In this document: positions 50,852 to 60,475 of the stretch, in pieces
How the letters are laid out: every line of letters starts with the position of its first letter
How positions within the stretch are numbered: the first letter of the stretch is position 1
Assembly (NCBI GenBank): GCA_015065615.1
Contig: SVPY01000010.1
Span: 1-64,000 of the forward strand
Reading direction: 5' to 3'
Length of the DNA stretch: 64,000 nt
Origin: Oscillospiraceae bacterium
Lineage (GTDB): Bacteria > Bacillota > Clostridia > Oscillospirales > Acutalibacteraceae
The notes under the pieces: generated by a model
Told to the model about the DNA's origin: nothing
The model's database searches: none
The model's input: the letters and a program-made list of their open reading frames with translations, nothing else
Position numbers and translations under genes: made by a program

Positions 50852-51328
50852 ATGTTCAGAGAATTAAGAAGAAAAAACAAAGTTTTAAGTAACGATGAAT
50901 GTGTTGAAATATTAAAAAACGAGAAGAGGGGAGTGCTCTCAGTTATAGGTGACGGCGGATATCCCTACGGTGTGCCTATGAATCATTATTATAATGAAGA
51001 GGACGGGAATTTATATTTCCATACAGGTAAGGGCGGCCATAGAAACGAAAGTCTGCTTAAAAATAATAAAGCTTCATTTACTTTATACGATAGCGGATAT
51101 AAAAAAGATAGTGACTGGGCTCTTTACATTAAAAGTGTAATAGTTTTCGGCGAAGTAGAATTGATTGAGGATGCTGAAGTAATAAAAAATATTACAAAAA
51201 AGCTTTCATATAAATTTACCAGCGACGAAGCGTATATTGAAAAGGAAATAAAAGCTTTTTTAAATGAAACCGTACTTTTAAAATTAAATATAAAGCATAT
51301 GTGCGGAAAGCTTATTAAAGAATCGTAA
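50852..51328 (+). CDS. Pyridoxamine 5'-phosphate oxidase-like FMN-binding protein
   Basis: 158-residue split-barrel flavoprotein of the PNPOx/NimA-like group: LRRKNKVLSNDECVEILKNEKRGVLSVIGDGGYPYGVPMN is the typical N terminus, then YFHTGKGGHRNESL for phosphate binding, and a C-terminal CGK segment (HMCGKLIKES). Such proteins reduce small substrates with FMN/F420 or serve in nitroimidazole resistance; the substrate here is unknown. 40-bp gap to another flavin-type protein. SD AAAGGTGA. Confidence 0.85.
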   Translation: MFRELRRKNKVLSNDECVEILKNEKRGVLSVIGDGGYPYGVPMNHYYNEEDGNLYFHTGKGGHRNESLLKNNKASFTLYDSGYKKDSDWALYIKSVIVFGEVELIEDAEVIKNITKKLSYKFTSDEAYIEKEIKAFLNETVLLKLNIKHMCGKLIKES

Positions 51329-51368
51329 AATATAATTATATATAAAATCAGAAACGGAGAAATATGTT

Positions 51369-51935
51369 ATGCGTAAAAATTTCGGTGTAAAACCACTTTG
51401 CTACCCGCAGCCGGTATTTATTATTGCAGCTTATGATGAAAACGGAAAAGCAAATGCCATGAATGCGGCGTGGGGTGGAATAAGCGAGGAAAACGAGATA
51501 TCAATGTGTATCTCTGCAAATCATAAAACAACTGAGAATATACTTTTAAAAAAGGCGTTTACCGTAAGTATGGCAACTGCTTCCACGGTTATTCCTTGCG
51601 ACTACGTTGGTATAGTATCAGGCAATAAAGAACCTGATAAATTTAAAAAGGCAGGTTTTACAGATACAAAATCAGAATTTGTGGATGCTCCCATAATAAA
51701 CGAGCTACCTTTAGCTATTGAATGTAATTTAAAAAGCTATAATCCCGAAACCTGTATTCTTATCGGAGAAATTATAAACGTGAGTGCCGATGAAAGCGTA
51801 CTTAACGAAAATGGAAAAGTTGACCCTAAAAAGCTTGATCCTATTACCTTTGACCCATTTAATAACACTTACGTAAGGCTTGGCGACGTAGTTGGTAAAG
51901 CTTTTTGTGACGGACTTAAATTAAAGGAGAATTAG
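51369..51935 (+). CDS. Flavin reductase-like FMN split-barrel protein
   Basis: 188-residue flavin-reductase-domain protein: PQPVFIIAAYDENGKANAMNAAWGGI is the standard opening and ISANHKTTENILLKKAFTVSMAT the FMN-binding region. Related clostridial proteins are annotated as flavoredoxins or flavin reductases and move electrons between NAD(P)H or ferredoxin and flavins. CDYVGIVSGNKEPDKFKKAGF continues the family pattern. Two bases separate it from the GH127-like gene, so it is translated in the same transcript. SD ACGGAG. Confidence 0.88.
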   Translation: MRKNFGVKPLCYPQPVFIIAAYDENGKANAMNAAWGGISEENEISMCISANHKTTENILLKKAFTVSMATASTVIPCDYVGIVSGNKEPDKFKKAGFTDTKSEFVDAPIINELPLAIECNLKSYNPETCILIGEIINVSADESVLNENGKVDPKKLDPITFDPFNNTYVRLGDVVGKAFCDGLKLKEN

Positions 51936-51937
51936 AA

Positions 51938-53455
51938 ATGCATCAGGATCTGATTCAAAGCCTAAAAGCAATTGAGTTTCCGCTGATTGACTGTTTGAAA
52001 AAAGAAAATTACTTTATTCCTGCAGGATGGGAATCTGCTCACAACGTAGGGCGTTGGTGGGAGGCTGCACTTCTTACAGAAGCCACTACAGGTATGAAAA
52101 TTCCTGATGATATTTCACTTTTAATGACTATGCATATACGCGCTCTGTCCGCAAACTCGCTTGGAATGCTACTAAATGATCCTGAGCTTGTTTCTGTATC
52201 AAAATTAAATGAGCGTGAGATTGCAAAAAGATACGTAGAGACTTATTCTGTGTTTGCCGGTTACCACCTTAATTATCATAATCTGCGTGAAGCAATGCTT
52301 GCGTATGCATCACTTGTGCAGTACCGCGAAAGCCACTATGCCCGTGATGCTGCAGAAAGACTGCTTGATACCATTGAGCGCAGATTCCTTGATAAAACCA
52401 TAACGGATTCTGATGTATGCAATGCAATCGGTTTGCCTGCTGTTGAGCCTTCTGCTTTATCTTTAAAATATGAAGAATACACACAATCAGCCGGACGTGC
52501 AATGGAGGGAATTTACCGTTATTGGAAGGCAAGCGGAAGCGATCGTGCACTTAGGGTTCTTCATAAGTCCGCAGTATTACACAGAGAGACTGTTCTCTGT
52601 GCTGACGGCAGCGTTCCGCTATGGCTTGCAGATGAGGGATATAAATCAGGCCATAACCATTCGTATCTAGGTACCTTGCGCGGTTTAGCGTTGTATGCCA
52701 TTGAGTTTGGTGATAAAAAACTGTTGGAATCAATTTATCTTACCTATAAAAATGTTATTCCAAAGTATAGTTGCGATTACCATGGCTTTACACCTCACGA
52801 CCTTGGATGTCTGTTATTCCCTGATGAAAACGGCGATCCTCTTGGCGATCACGCCAGCTGCGCGGATGCCGCTTACCTTGCATTTCTGCTTGCGGTTTAC
52901 GGCGGTTACACGGAACTTTTAACGGACGCAGAAAGACTTTTGCGCAGACTTTTTTACGTTCAGAACGATAACGGTGCCTTTGGTATTTTTGGCGGCAGTT
53001 ATTTTGGCAAGGGATACACAATAGATGTGTTTACTTCAATCGCATCTACATTCTGCTATTTGCTTCGCGACCTTTTACAAATGCGTGAGGACGGAATATA
53101 CGTCCACTTGCATTTCTCTGATAAAATTCCTGCAGCCGAAGTTATAAGTGAACGAACAGACCGCCAGTATACAAGAATATTGCCCCACGAAAAGGCATCA
53201 CTTCATATCGCCGTTCCTGCTTGGTGCAAAGAAGATATGATTTCTGTAACTTTTGCAGATAATACACCGATTCCATACACTATAGAAGGTGGTTATTTAC
53301 ATATTTCAAAAGAAAATATCGTAGCAGAAAAGGAGATTTGTGTTTCTTATGCACTTTTGCAAAGGGAAACTATTGCTAAAACCTGGAATAGTGGGCAGAG
53401 CTTCCGTGTTTTATGGAAGGGAGATTCAATTATTAGTACAGCAAAATTGGAATAA
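51938..53455 (+). CDS. Putative glycoside hydrolase, GH127-like alpha/alpha barrel
   Basis: 505-residue cytoplasmic protein. The N-terminal two thirds are helical with barrel-type repeats (GWESAHNVGRWWEAALLTEATTG, LNYHNLREAMLAYASLVQYRES, GRAMEGIYRYWKASG, GHNHSYLGTLRGLALYA); the last 130 residues form beta strands (SLHIAVPAWCKEDMISVTFA, GGYLHISKENI) resembling the C-terminal sandwich of GH127 beta-L-arabinofuranosidases. Assignment to GH127 is tentative; other alpha/alpha-barrel families are possible. SD AAAGGAGA. Codon choice looks richer in GCG/CGC/CGT than neighbours. Confidence 0.6.
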   Translation: MHQDLIQSLKAIEFPLIDCLKKENYFIPAGWESAHNVGRWWEAALLTEATTGMKIPDDISLLMTMHIRALSANSLGMLLNDPELVSVSKLNEREIAKRYVETYSVFAGYHLNYHNLREAMLAYASLVQYRESHYARDAAERLLDTIERRFLDKTITDSDVCNAIGLPAVEPSALSLKYEEYTQSAGRAMEGIYRYWKASGSDRALRVLHKSAVLHRETVLCADGSVPLWLADEGYKSGHNHSYLGTLRGLALYAIEFGDKKLLESIYLTYKNVIPKYSCDYHGFTPHDLGCLLFPDENGDPLGDHASCADAAYLAFLLAVYGGYTELLTDAERLLRRLFYVQNDNGAFGIFGGSYFGKGYTIDVFTSIASTFCYLLRDLLQMREDGIYVHLHFSDKIPAAEVISERTDRQYTRILPHEKASLHIAVPAWCKEDMISVTFADNTPIPYTIEGGYLHISKENIVAEKEICVSYALLQRETIAKTWNSGQSFRVLWKGDSIISTAKLE

Positions 53456-53524
53456 TAAATTAAATTTCCACGTTATAAATAAATCTGCTTTGTGATTCGC
53501 ATATTAAATTAAAGGAGAATTAAA

Positions 53525-56179
53525 ATGGATAACAAATTAAAAATTTTCTTATTCAGTTCAACCCATTGGGACAGAGAGTGGTATCAGTATTTTCAGGGTT
53601 TCCGTTATAGATTGGTAGAAAATACAGATGATATTATTAATAAACTTGAAAAATACCCTGATTTCGACGTATTCACCTTTGACGGTCAGACTATAGTTTT
53701 GGAGGATTATTTAGAAATAGCTCCCGAAAATAGAGAAAGACTTACAAAATTAATTCAGGATAAGCGCCTCGTTATAGGCCCTTGGTACGTAATGCCCGAT
53801 GAATATTTAGTATCAGGTGAAAGCCTTATTAAAAATATGCTTATGGGTACTAGAATTTCAAAGTCTTACGGTGTTGACCCTATGAAGTACGGCTATATCT
53901 GTGATATTTTCGGTCATGCGGCACAAACACCTCAGATTTTTAACGGCTTCGGTATGAAGGGCGCTCTTCTTGGCAGAGGTACCAATGAGCATACTGACCC
54001 TGCCCATTTTATCTGGCAGAGCCCCGATGGCAGCGAATGTATTACTTTTAAATTACAGGATAAAAACGGCTACGGCGCCGCCTGTGAATTTGTGCAGCCT
54101 TTTGATAATAAAGAAATTACCGATGAAGCCGTAGAAAAACTTATTGGATATATAGAATACGAAAGAAACCGCAGCGATGTGCCTATAGTGGTAGCTATGG
54201 ATGGTCTTGACCATATGCCATGCCACGCAGATGTTTTACTTAAAGTGAGAGAAATACTTAAAAAGCATTACCCCGATGCACTTATTAAAATTGCAGGTTT
54301 GGAGGAAATTTTAAAAGCTCAGGAAGAATATAGAGCTTTAATGCCCACAAGAAAAGGCGAAATTAACGACACTGCAAAAGTTAAAGTGGGCTATAACCAC
54401 CTTATTACAAATACTCTCTCATCACGTTATGATTTAAAGAAAAATAACGATGAATGCCAGATCCTTATGGAAAAGTGGGCAGGCCCTATAACTGCTATTG
54501 CCAATTCTGTAGGAAATAAAAAAATACGTAAATCTTATTATGATTTAGCCTATAAATATCTTATTCAGAATCATCCTCACGATTCCATTTGCGGCTGCAG
54601 TATCGATCAGGTTCATAAGGATATGCAGTACCGTTTCGACCAGACTAAGGAAATTGCAAACGAAGTAACTTACCACGGCTTCAGAAGTATTTCCGGAAAA
54701 ATGGAAAGCGGCAGAAATTACAGACTTTCTGTAATGAACAGTCTCCCTTATGAAAGAAAAGAGTCAGTTACTGTTGATATCTATTTTGAACCCGATAATC
54801 CTTATAAATACAGTGAACCCTTCGGCTATGAGGATAGGGATTCCTTTAAAATTTATGACGATAAAGGAAACGAGGTTCCATATAAACTTTTAGGTATTAA
54901 CAGAAATACTGTTACTATGTTTGGCGCCGAGGAAATATACGGTGCTCGCCATACTGTTTGCTTTGAAGCTTCTTTAGCTCCAATGGGTATAACTGAGTTC
55001 ATTATCAAGCCTTGTGAGGGCGCGGTAAGATATTTCGATAGCTTAAGAACAGGGGCTTACACAGCTGAGAACGAATATATAAAGCTTACCGTAAATGATA
55101 ACGGTACTATCAATATTCTTGATAAACGCACAAACGAGGTTTACGAAAATCAGTTAACTTTCGAAGATAACGGCGATATAGGCGACGGCTGGTACCATGC
55201 AGCCCCCACCAACGATATTAAGTTCCTTTCAGGCGGAATACCTGCCGTTATTTCAGTTACAAACGATTCTCCTTCTAAATGTACATTCAGAATTGAAAAG
55301 AAAATGCTTGTTCCCAAGGCTATAGTTCGCAATCACGAAAGACACGACGATATAAGAAGAAGTGAAGATTACAGTGAAGTTTTACTTATATCTGAAGTTT
55401 CAGTTACTAAGAATAGCCCCAACGTAGAAGTAAAGCTTACTGTAAATAATACTGCGGAAAACCACCGCCTTCGCCTTATTATGCCTACAGGCATACTTTC
55501 CAATAAATACTTCGCAAGTGAAGCTTTCTGTGTAGTAGAAAGAGAAGTTAAACTTCAAAAAGAAAGAGAAATGTGGCGTGAAGCTTGTCAGCATGAAAAA
55601 GCAATGGAAAGCTTTGCATATAAAAAGGAAGGCAGCCGCGGCCTTGCATTTATAAGCGGCGGCGGACTTCACGAGATTGGCGCATTCGATGATAATGAAG
55701 GTACATTAGCTGTAACTCTTTTAAGATGCATCGGTCAGGCTCCTCAGGGCAATCCTGTTGCAGTTGACGGTCAGTTAAAAGGTAAGCACGTTTATAATTT
55801 TATTCTCCGTCCCTTATATAATGAAAAGTATGCTGAACTTAAAATTGCTTCCGATAGTTTAGCTTCAGGTATCCGTTTCCGTCAGGATAAATGTGATCTT
55901 GCAGTGGGTGCGAAAAAGAGCTTTATGACATTTGCTTCCGAAAAGGGAAATACGGTTTACAGTACTTTAAAGCCTTGTGAAAGTGAAGATGGAATAATCC
56001 TTCGCCTTTATAATTTAAGCGGTGAAACCGATTTTGCGGAAATTTCTCTTTGCAAGAATATAGAAAAAGCATATCTTACAGATCTGGAGGAAAATATTCT
56101 CTCCGAACTTGAAGCCAATGTAAATAAGCTTAAAGTCGAATTGAAACCCTGGAAGATAGTAACAGTTAAAATTCAGTAA
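53525..56179 (+). CDS. GH38 alpha-mannosidase
   Basis: 884-residue family 38 glycoside hydrolase. Zinc-site motif STHWDREWYQ at residues 12-21 (H14, D16), catalytic nucleophile D127 in YICDIFGHAAQTPQ, LLGRGTNEHTDP, the zinc His in NHPHDSICGCS near residue 350, and C-terminal beta-sandwich domains. No signal peptide, so it cleaves imported alpha-mannosides or N-glycan fragments in the cytoplasm. Last gene of the plus-strand operon, followed by a terminator. SD AAAGGAGA. Confidence 0.93.
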   Translation: MDNKLKIFLFSSTHWDREWYQYFQGFRYRLVENTDDIINKLEKYPDFDVFTFDGQTIVLEDYLEIAPENRERLTKLIQDKRLVIGPWYVMPDEYLVSGESLIKNMLMGTRISKSYGVDPMKYGYICDIFGHAAQTPQIFNGFGMKGALLGRGTNEHTDPAHFIWQSPDGSECITFKLQDKNGYGAACEFVQPFDNKEITDEAVEKLIGYIEYERNRSDVPIVVAMDGLDHMPCHADVLLKVREILKKHYPDALIKIAGLEEILKAQEEYRALMPTRKGEINDTAKVKVGYNHLITNTLSSRYDLKKNNDECQILMEKWAGPITAIANSVGNKKIRKSYYDLAYKYLIQNHPHDSICGCSIDQVHKDMQYRFDQTKEIANEVTYHGFRSISGKMESGRNYRLSVMNSLPYERKESVTVDIYFEPDNPYKYSEPFGYEDRDSFKIYDDKGNEVPYKLLGINRNTVTMFGAEEIYGARHTVCFEASLAPMGITEFIIKPCEGAVRYFDSLRTGAYTAENEYIKLTVNDNGTINILDKRTNEVYENQLTFEDNGDIGDGWYHAAPTNDIKFLSGGIPAVISVTNDSPSKCTFRIEKKMLVPKAIVRNHERHDDIRRSEDYSEVLLISEVSVTKNSPNVEVKLTVNNTAENHRLRLIMPTGILSNKYFASEAFCVVEREVKLQKEREMWREACQHEKAMESFAYKKEGSRGLAFISGGGLHEIGAFDDNEGTLAVTLLRCIGQAPQGNPVAVDGQLKGKHVYNFILRPLYNEKYAELKIASDSLASGIRFRQDKCDLAVGAKKSFMTFASEKGNTVYSTLKPCESEDGIILRLYNLSGETDFAEISLCKNIEKAYLTDLEENILSELEANVNKLKVELKPWKIVTVKIQ

Positions 56180-56189
56180 ATATTAATGG

Positions 56190-56216
56190 GGCAGAGGCAA
56201 AAACCTCTGCCTTTTT
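56190..56216 (+). terminator. Intrinsic terminator after GH38
   Basis: Perfect 8-bp stem GGCAGAGG / CCTCTGCC, 6-nt loop, T5 tract. Confidence 0.9.
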
Positions 56217-56280
56217 GCAATTTGCATAACAATATCTTGCAAATATGATTAAAATTTTACGTTTATTTTGTGTTTGAGTA

Positions 56281-56309
56281 TTGACTAACACGCTTTAAAG
56301 TGGTAAAAT
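56281..56309 (+). promoter_or_regulatory. Sigma-A-type promoter for the aromatic 2-oxo-acid operon
   Basis: TTGACT, 17-bp spacer, TAAAAT; about 97 nt of leader. Confidence 0.75.
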
Positions 56310-56352
56310 ACGTACTATCTTCTTTTATGAAGGTTTTTTATGAAAAGATTAC

Positions 56353-56400
56353 GAAACTGATTGGAGTTTCATATACGGAGAGCCTTTGCGAGGGCAAAGG
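56353..56400 (+). promoter_or_regulatory. Leader with two hairpins, the second occluding the Shine-Dalgarno
   Basis: Hairpin 1: GAAACT-GATTGG-AGTTTC (56353-56370). Hairpin 2: CCTTTGC-GAGG-GCAAAGG (56383-56400), a perfect 7-bp stem whose 3' arm contains AAAGG of the Shine-Dalgarno for the ATG at 56413. This could mask the ribosome site; whether it responds to a ligand is unknown. Confidence 0.5.
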
Positions 56401-56412
56401 TGTAAACTTATA

Positions 56413-58050
56413 ATGACTATCGTTCATTTACTTGAAAGAAATGCAAAAGAATTTGCTCAGGACGTTGCATTGGTTGAAATCAACCCCGACCAGCCTGAAA
56501 CAAGAAAAATGACATGGCACGAGTATGAGCTTGTTGAGCCTACTCACCGTACCCGTTCCTACAGACGTGAAATTACTTGGGCAGTATTTAACGAAAAAGC
56601 TAACCGTCTTGCAAATATGCTTATGCAGAACGGCATAGGCAAAGGCAATAAGGTTGCTATTTTACTTATGAACTGCATTGACTGGCTCCCTGTTTACTTT
56701 GGTATTTTAAAAACAGGCGCTTTGGCTGTTCCGCTTAACTACCGTTATTCACCCGATGAAATTGATTACTGCGTAAAGCTTGCCGAAGCTGACGTACTTA
56801 TTTTCGGACCTGAATTTATAGGCCGTGTAGAAGCAGTTGCCGATAAAATCAGCAGTAAAACATCTCTTATTTATATAGGCACAGGCTGTCCCGCTTTTGC
56901 TGATGATTATAACGATCTTATTTCCGAGTGCTCCGGTATATTCCCTGAGTGTCAGCTTCAGGAAAGCGACGATGCCGCTATATACTTCTCATCAGGTACT
57001 ACAGGTTTCCCCAAGGCAATATTACATAATCACGAAAGCTTGATTCACGCTTGCCGCGTTGAGCAGAAGCACCACAACCAGACTAAAGACGATTGCTTCC
57101 TTTGTATTCCTCCTTTATACCACACAGGCGCTAAAATGCACTGGTTCGGCAGCTTAATTACAGGTTCTAAGGCTGTTATCTTAAAGGGTGCACAGAGTAA
57201 GAATATTATTAAAACCGCAAGTGACGAAAAGTGTACAATAGTATGGCTTCTCGTTCCGTGGGCTCAGGATATTTTAAACGCTATTGAAAGAGGCGAAATT
57301 GACCTTAAGGATTACGAGCTTTCTCAGTGGCGATTAATGCACATCGGTGCTCAGCCCGTTCCCCAGAGTTTGATTAAGCATTGGCTTGAAATTTTCCCCA
57401 ATCAGCAGTATGATACTAACTACGGCCTTTCTGAGTCAATCGGTCCCGGTGCAGTTCACTTAGGCGTTGAAAACGTAAGAAAAGTAGGTGCCATAGGTGT
57501 TCCCGGTTTTGGCTGGGAGGTTAAAATAGTTAACCCCGAAGGCGAAACAGTACAGCAGGGCGACGTTGGTGAGCTTTGCTTAAAGGGTCCCGGTGTTATG
57601 ACCTGCTACTACCACGATGAAAAAGCAACCGCCGATACTTTAAAGGACGGCTGGCTCTATACAGGCGATATGGCAATGCAGGACGAAGAAGGTTTCATTT
57701 ACCTTGTTGACCGTAAGAAGGACGTTATTATCACAGGCGGTGAAAACCTCTATCCCGTACAGATCGAAAACTTCCTTGCTGGCTTCAGCAAAATTAAGGA
57801 CGTAGCTGTTATCGGTCTTCCCGATAAGCGTCTTGGCGAAATTGCAACTGCTATTATCGAAATTAAGAAGGATATGGAGTGCACAGAGGAGGAAGTAAAC
57901 GAATTCTGCTTAAAGCTTCCCCGTTATAAGCGCCCCAGAAAGATTATTTTTGCTGACGTTCCCCGTAACCCCACCGGTAAAATAGAAAAACCGAAGCTTC
58001 GTAAGATGTACGGTGCTGATGGTCTTGTTGATGCGCAGAATAAATCTTAA
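56413..58050 (+). CDS. AMP-forming acyl-CoA ligase (class I acyl/aryl-CoA synthetase)
   Basis: 545-residue adenylate-forming enzyme. P-loop-like YFSSGTTGFPKA at 191-202, acceptor motif YDTNYGLSE, TGDMA, DRKKDVIITGGENLYP hinge and catalytic Lys region RNPTGKIEKPKLRK are intact. It makes acyl-AMP then acyl-CoA. Neighbouring iorAB and paaK suggest aryl acids (phenylacetate, indoleacetate) or a medium-chain acid as substrate. ATG 56413 is chosen over an upstream in-frame TTG at 56386 that lies in a leader hairpin. Confidence 0.9.
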   Translation: MTIVHLLERNAKEFAQDVALVEINPDQPETRKMTWHEYELVEPTHRTRSYRREITWAVFNEKANRLANMLMQNGIGKGNKVAILLMNCIDWLPVYFGILKTGALAVPLNYRYSPDEIDYCVKLAEADVLIFGPEFIGRVEAVADKISSKTSLIYIGTGCPAFADDYNDLISECSGIFPECQLQESDDAAIYFSSGTTGFPKAILHNHESLIHACRVEQKHHNQTKDDCFLCIPPLYHTGAKMHWFGSLITGSKAVILKGAQSKNIIKTASDEKCTIVWLLVPWAQDILNAIERGEIDLKDYELSQWRLMHIGAQPVPQSLIKHWLEIFPNQQYDTNYGLSESIGPGAVHLGVENVRKVGAIGVPGFGWEVKIVNPEGETVQQGDVGELCLKGPGVMTCYYHDEKATADTLKDGWLYTGDMAMQDEEGFIYLVDRKKDVIITGGENLYPVQIENFLAGFSKIKDVAVIGLPDKRLGEIATAIIEIKKDMECTEEEVNEFCLKLPRYKRPRKIIFADVPRNPTGKIEKPKLRKMYGADGLVDAQNKS

Positions 58051-58114
58051 TTCCGTCACAATAATTACACAAAGATATATATAATTAATTAAAAATAAGT
58101 AAGAAGGTTAAAAT

Positions 58115-59839
58115 ATGAAAAAGCTTATGATTGGTAATCAGGCTGTTGCCGCAGGTCTTCATGATGGCGGCTTAGGCGTAGTATCAAGTTACCCCGGTAC
58201 ACCCTCCACTGAAATTACCGAGTTTTTATCAAAATATGATGATATCCACAGTGAGTGGGCTCCCAATGAAAAGGTTGCTTGTGAAGTTGCTTTCGGTGCA
58301 AGCTTAGCAGGTGCAAGAAGCTCCTGTGCTATGAAGCACGTTGGTTTAAACGTAGCAGCGGACCCTCTCTTTACACTTTCCTATACAGGTGTTAACGGCG
58401 GTATGGTAATATGTGTAGCCGATGACCCTGCTATGCACTCATCTCAGAATGAGCAGGATAGCCGCCACTATGCAATTGCTTCCAAAATTCCCATGCTTGA
58501 GCCTGCAGATTCTCAGGAGGCTTACGATTTTGCTAAGTCTGCTTTCGAGCTCTCTGAAAAGTACGATACTCCCGTTCTTCTTCGTATGTGCACTAGGATC
58601 GCTCACAGCCAGTCTGTAGTTGAAACAAGCGAAGCTGTTCCCGCAATTTTAAAGGAATACGTAAAAAATCCCCAGAAGTACATAATGATGCCCGGTAATG
58701 CTATTAAGCGCCATCCTTTTGTAGAGGAGAGAACACTTAAGCTTACTGATTTGGCTGAAAATTGTGAGTACAATAAAGTAGAAATGAATAGCAGTGAAAT
58801 CGGTATTATCACATCAGGCTGTTCATATCAGTACGTTAAGGAAGCTTTAGGCGATAGCGTAAGCGTACTTAAAATCGGTATGCCCAATCCTCTGCCTGTT
58901 AACCTTATTAAGGAGTTTGCTTCCAAGGTAAATAATCTTTACGTTATAGAGGAGCTTGATCCCATTATTGAAAATCACGTAAAGGCTTTAGGTATTAAAG
59001 TAATCGGTAAAGAATTATTCTCCATTTTAGGTGAATTCTCACAGAAGACTATTAAGGATGCATTCGAGCTTGAAAAAACAGCTTCAGTTTCTGCTGATTC
59101 CTTTATCCCTGCACGTCCTCCCATGATGTGTGCAGGCTGCCCTCACCGTGGCTTATTCTACGTTCTTTCCAAGAATAAGATCACTGCTTTAGGTGATATA
59201 GGCTGCTATACTTTAGGCGCAGTTGCTCCCTTAACCGCACTTGATTCCACACTTTGCATGGGTGCTTCCATTTCAGGTCTTCACGGCTTCAATTTAGCTC
59301 GACGTGAAGAAACAGAGAAAAAGTCCGTAGCAGTTATAGGTGATTCTACCTTTATGCACTCCGGTATGACAGGTCTTGTAAATATTGCATATAACGCAAC
59401 TAACTCCACAGTTATTATTCTTGATAACTCCATTACAGGTATGACAGGTCATCAGCAGAACCCCACAACAGGCTACAACATTAAGGGCGACCCCGCTGCT
59501 AAGGTAGATTTAGAGGCTCTTTGTAAGGCTCTTGGCATTAACAGAGTAAGAGTTGTTGATCCCTATGATTTAAAGGGCACAGAGAAAGTAATTAAAGAGG
59601 AGCTTGCAGTCGCAGAGCCTTCCGTAATTATTTCCCGCCGCCCCTGTGTACTTCTTAAATACGTTAAGCACGAAAAGCCCCTCACAGTTGATAACGAAAA
59701 GTGTAAGTCCTGCAAGAGATGTATGACTCTCGGCTGTCCTGCTATAAGCATGAAGGACGGTAAGGCAAGAATTGATGCCACACTTTGCGTTGGCTGCGGC
59801 GTATGTAAGCAGCTTTGCGCTTTCGGTGCAATTGAATAA
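58115..59839 (+). CDS. iorA: Indolepyruvate:ferredoxin oxidoreductase alpha subunit
   Basis: 574-residue large subunit. N-terminal pyruvate-ferredoxin-oxidoreductase-like domain (SSYPGTPSTEI, NEKVACEVAFGASLAGARS, KHVGLNVAADPLFTLSYTG), thiamine-pyrophosphate-binding region (CAGCPHRGLFYVL, GDIGCYTLG, GDSTFMHSG), and a C-terminal ferredoxin domain with two Cys clusters (CKSCKRCMTLGCP, CVGCGVCKQLC). With IorB it oxidatively decarboxylates aromatic 2-oxo acids to arylacetyl-CoA and reduced ferredoxin. Length and motifs are complete. iorB begins 18 bases later. Confidence 0.95.
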   Translation: MKKLMIGNQAVAAGLHDGGLGVVSSYPGTPSTEITEFLSKYDDIHSEWAPNEKVACEVAFGASLAGARSSCAMKHVGLNVAADPLFTLSYTGVNGGMVICVADDPAMHSSQNEQDSRHYAIASKIPMLEPADSQEAYDFAKSAFELSEKYDTPVLLRMCTRIAHSQSVVETSEAVPAILKEYVKNPQKYIMMPGNAIKRHPFVEERTLKLTDLAENCEYNKVEMNSSEIGIITSGCSYQYVKEALGDSVSVLKIGMPNPLPVNLIKEFASKVNNLYVIEELDPIIENHVKALGIKVIGKELFSILGEFSQKTIKDAFELEKTASVSADSFIPARPPMMCAGCPHRGLFYVLSKNKITALGDIGCYTLGAVAPLTALDSTLCMGASISGLHGFNLARREETEKKSVAVIGDSTFMHSGMTGLVNIAYNATNSTVIILDNSITGMTGHQQNPTTGYNIKGDPAAKVDLEALCKALGINRVRVVDPYDLKGTEKVIKEELAVAEPSVIISRRPCVLLKYVKHEKPLTVDNEKCKSCKRCMTLGCPAISMKDGKARIDATLCVGCGVCKQLCAFGAIE

Positions 59840-59857
59840 TAGGAGGAGTAAATTCAT

Positions 59858-60430
59858 ATGAATACAAAAAGTGTTATGATAGTTGGCGTCGGCGGTCAGG
59901 GAAGTTTGCTTGCAAGTAAGCTTTTAGGCAGACTTCTTATGGACGAAGGCTTCGACGTTAAAGTAAGCGAAGTTCACGGTATGAGCCAGCGCGGCGGCAG
60001 TGTTGTTACTTACGTAAGATACGGCGAAAAAGTTTACTCTCCCATTATCACTGAGGGTGAGGCTGACGTTATTATATCTTTTGAAAAGCTTGAAGCTGCA
60101 AGATATGCATCATACCTTAAGCTTGATGGCAAAATAGTTGTTAATACACAGCAAATTGACCCCATGCCCGTAATTATCGGCGCTGCTGAGTACCCAGAAG
60201 ACGTACTTTCTGAGCTCACAGCTAAGGGTTTACAGGTAGAAGCTCTTGATGCTTTAACTCTTGCAGAAAAAGCAGGTTCAAGTAAGGCTGTTAACATTGT
60301 TCTTATGGGCAGAGCTGCTAAGTATTTCGATATACCTTATGATAACTGGATCAAGGCTATTGAAAATACAGTTGCACCTAAGTTCATTGAAATGAATAAA
60401 ATCGCCTTTAATTTAGGTTACAATTCATAA
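59858..60430 (+). CDS. iorB: Indolepyruvate:ferredoxin oxidoreductase beta subunit
   Basis: 190-residue small (gamma-type) subunit of 2-oxoacid:ferredoxin oxidoreductase: VMIVGVGGQGSLLASKLLG at the N terminus, EVHGMSQRGGSVVTYVRYG, and the ADVIISFEKLEAARY segment are characteristic. Partner of IorA in aromatic amino-acid fermentation. SD AGGAGG 12 bases upstream. Cotranscribed with paaK downstream (45-bp gap). Confidence 0.95.
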   Translation: MNTKSVMIVGVGGQGSLLASKLLGRLLMDEGFDVKVSEVHGMSQRGGSVVTYVRYGEKVYSPIITEGEADVIISFEKLEAARYASYLKLDGKIVVNTQQIDPMPVIIGAAEYPEDVLSELTAKGLQVEALDALTLAEKAGSSKAVNIVLMGRAAKYFDIPYDNWIKAIENTVAPKFIEMNKIAFNLGYNS

Positions 60431-60475
60431 TTAAAGGATTTTTATAAAACTACATCAAAGGAAGCGAATTATTAA

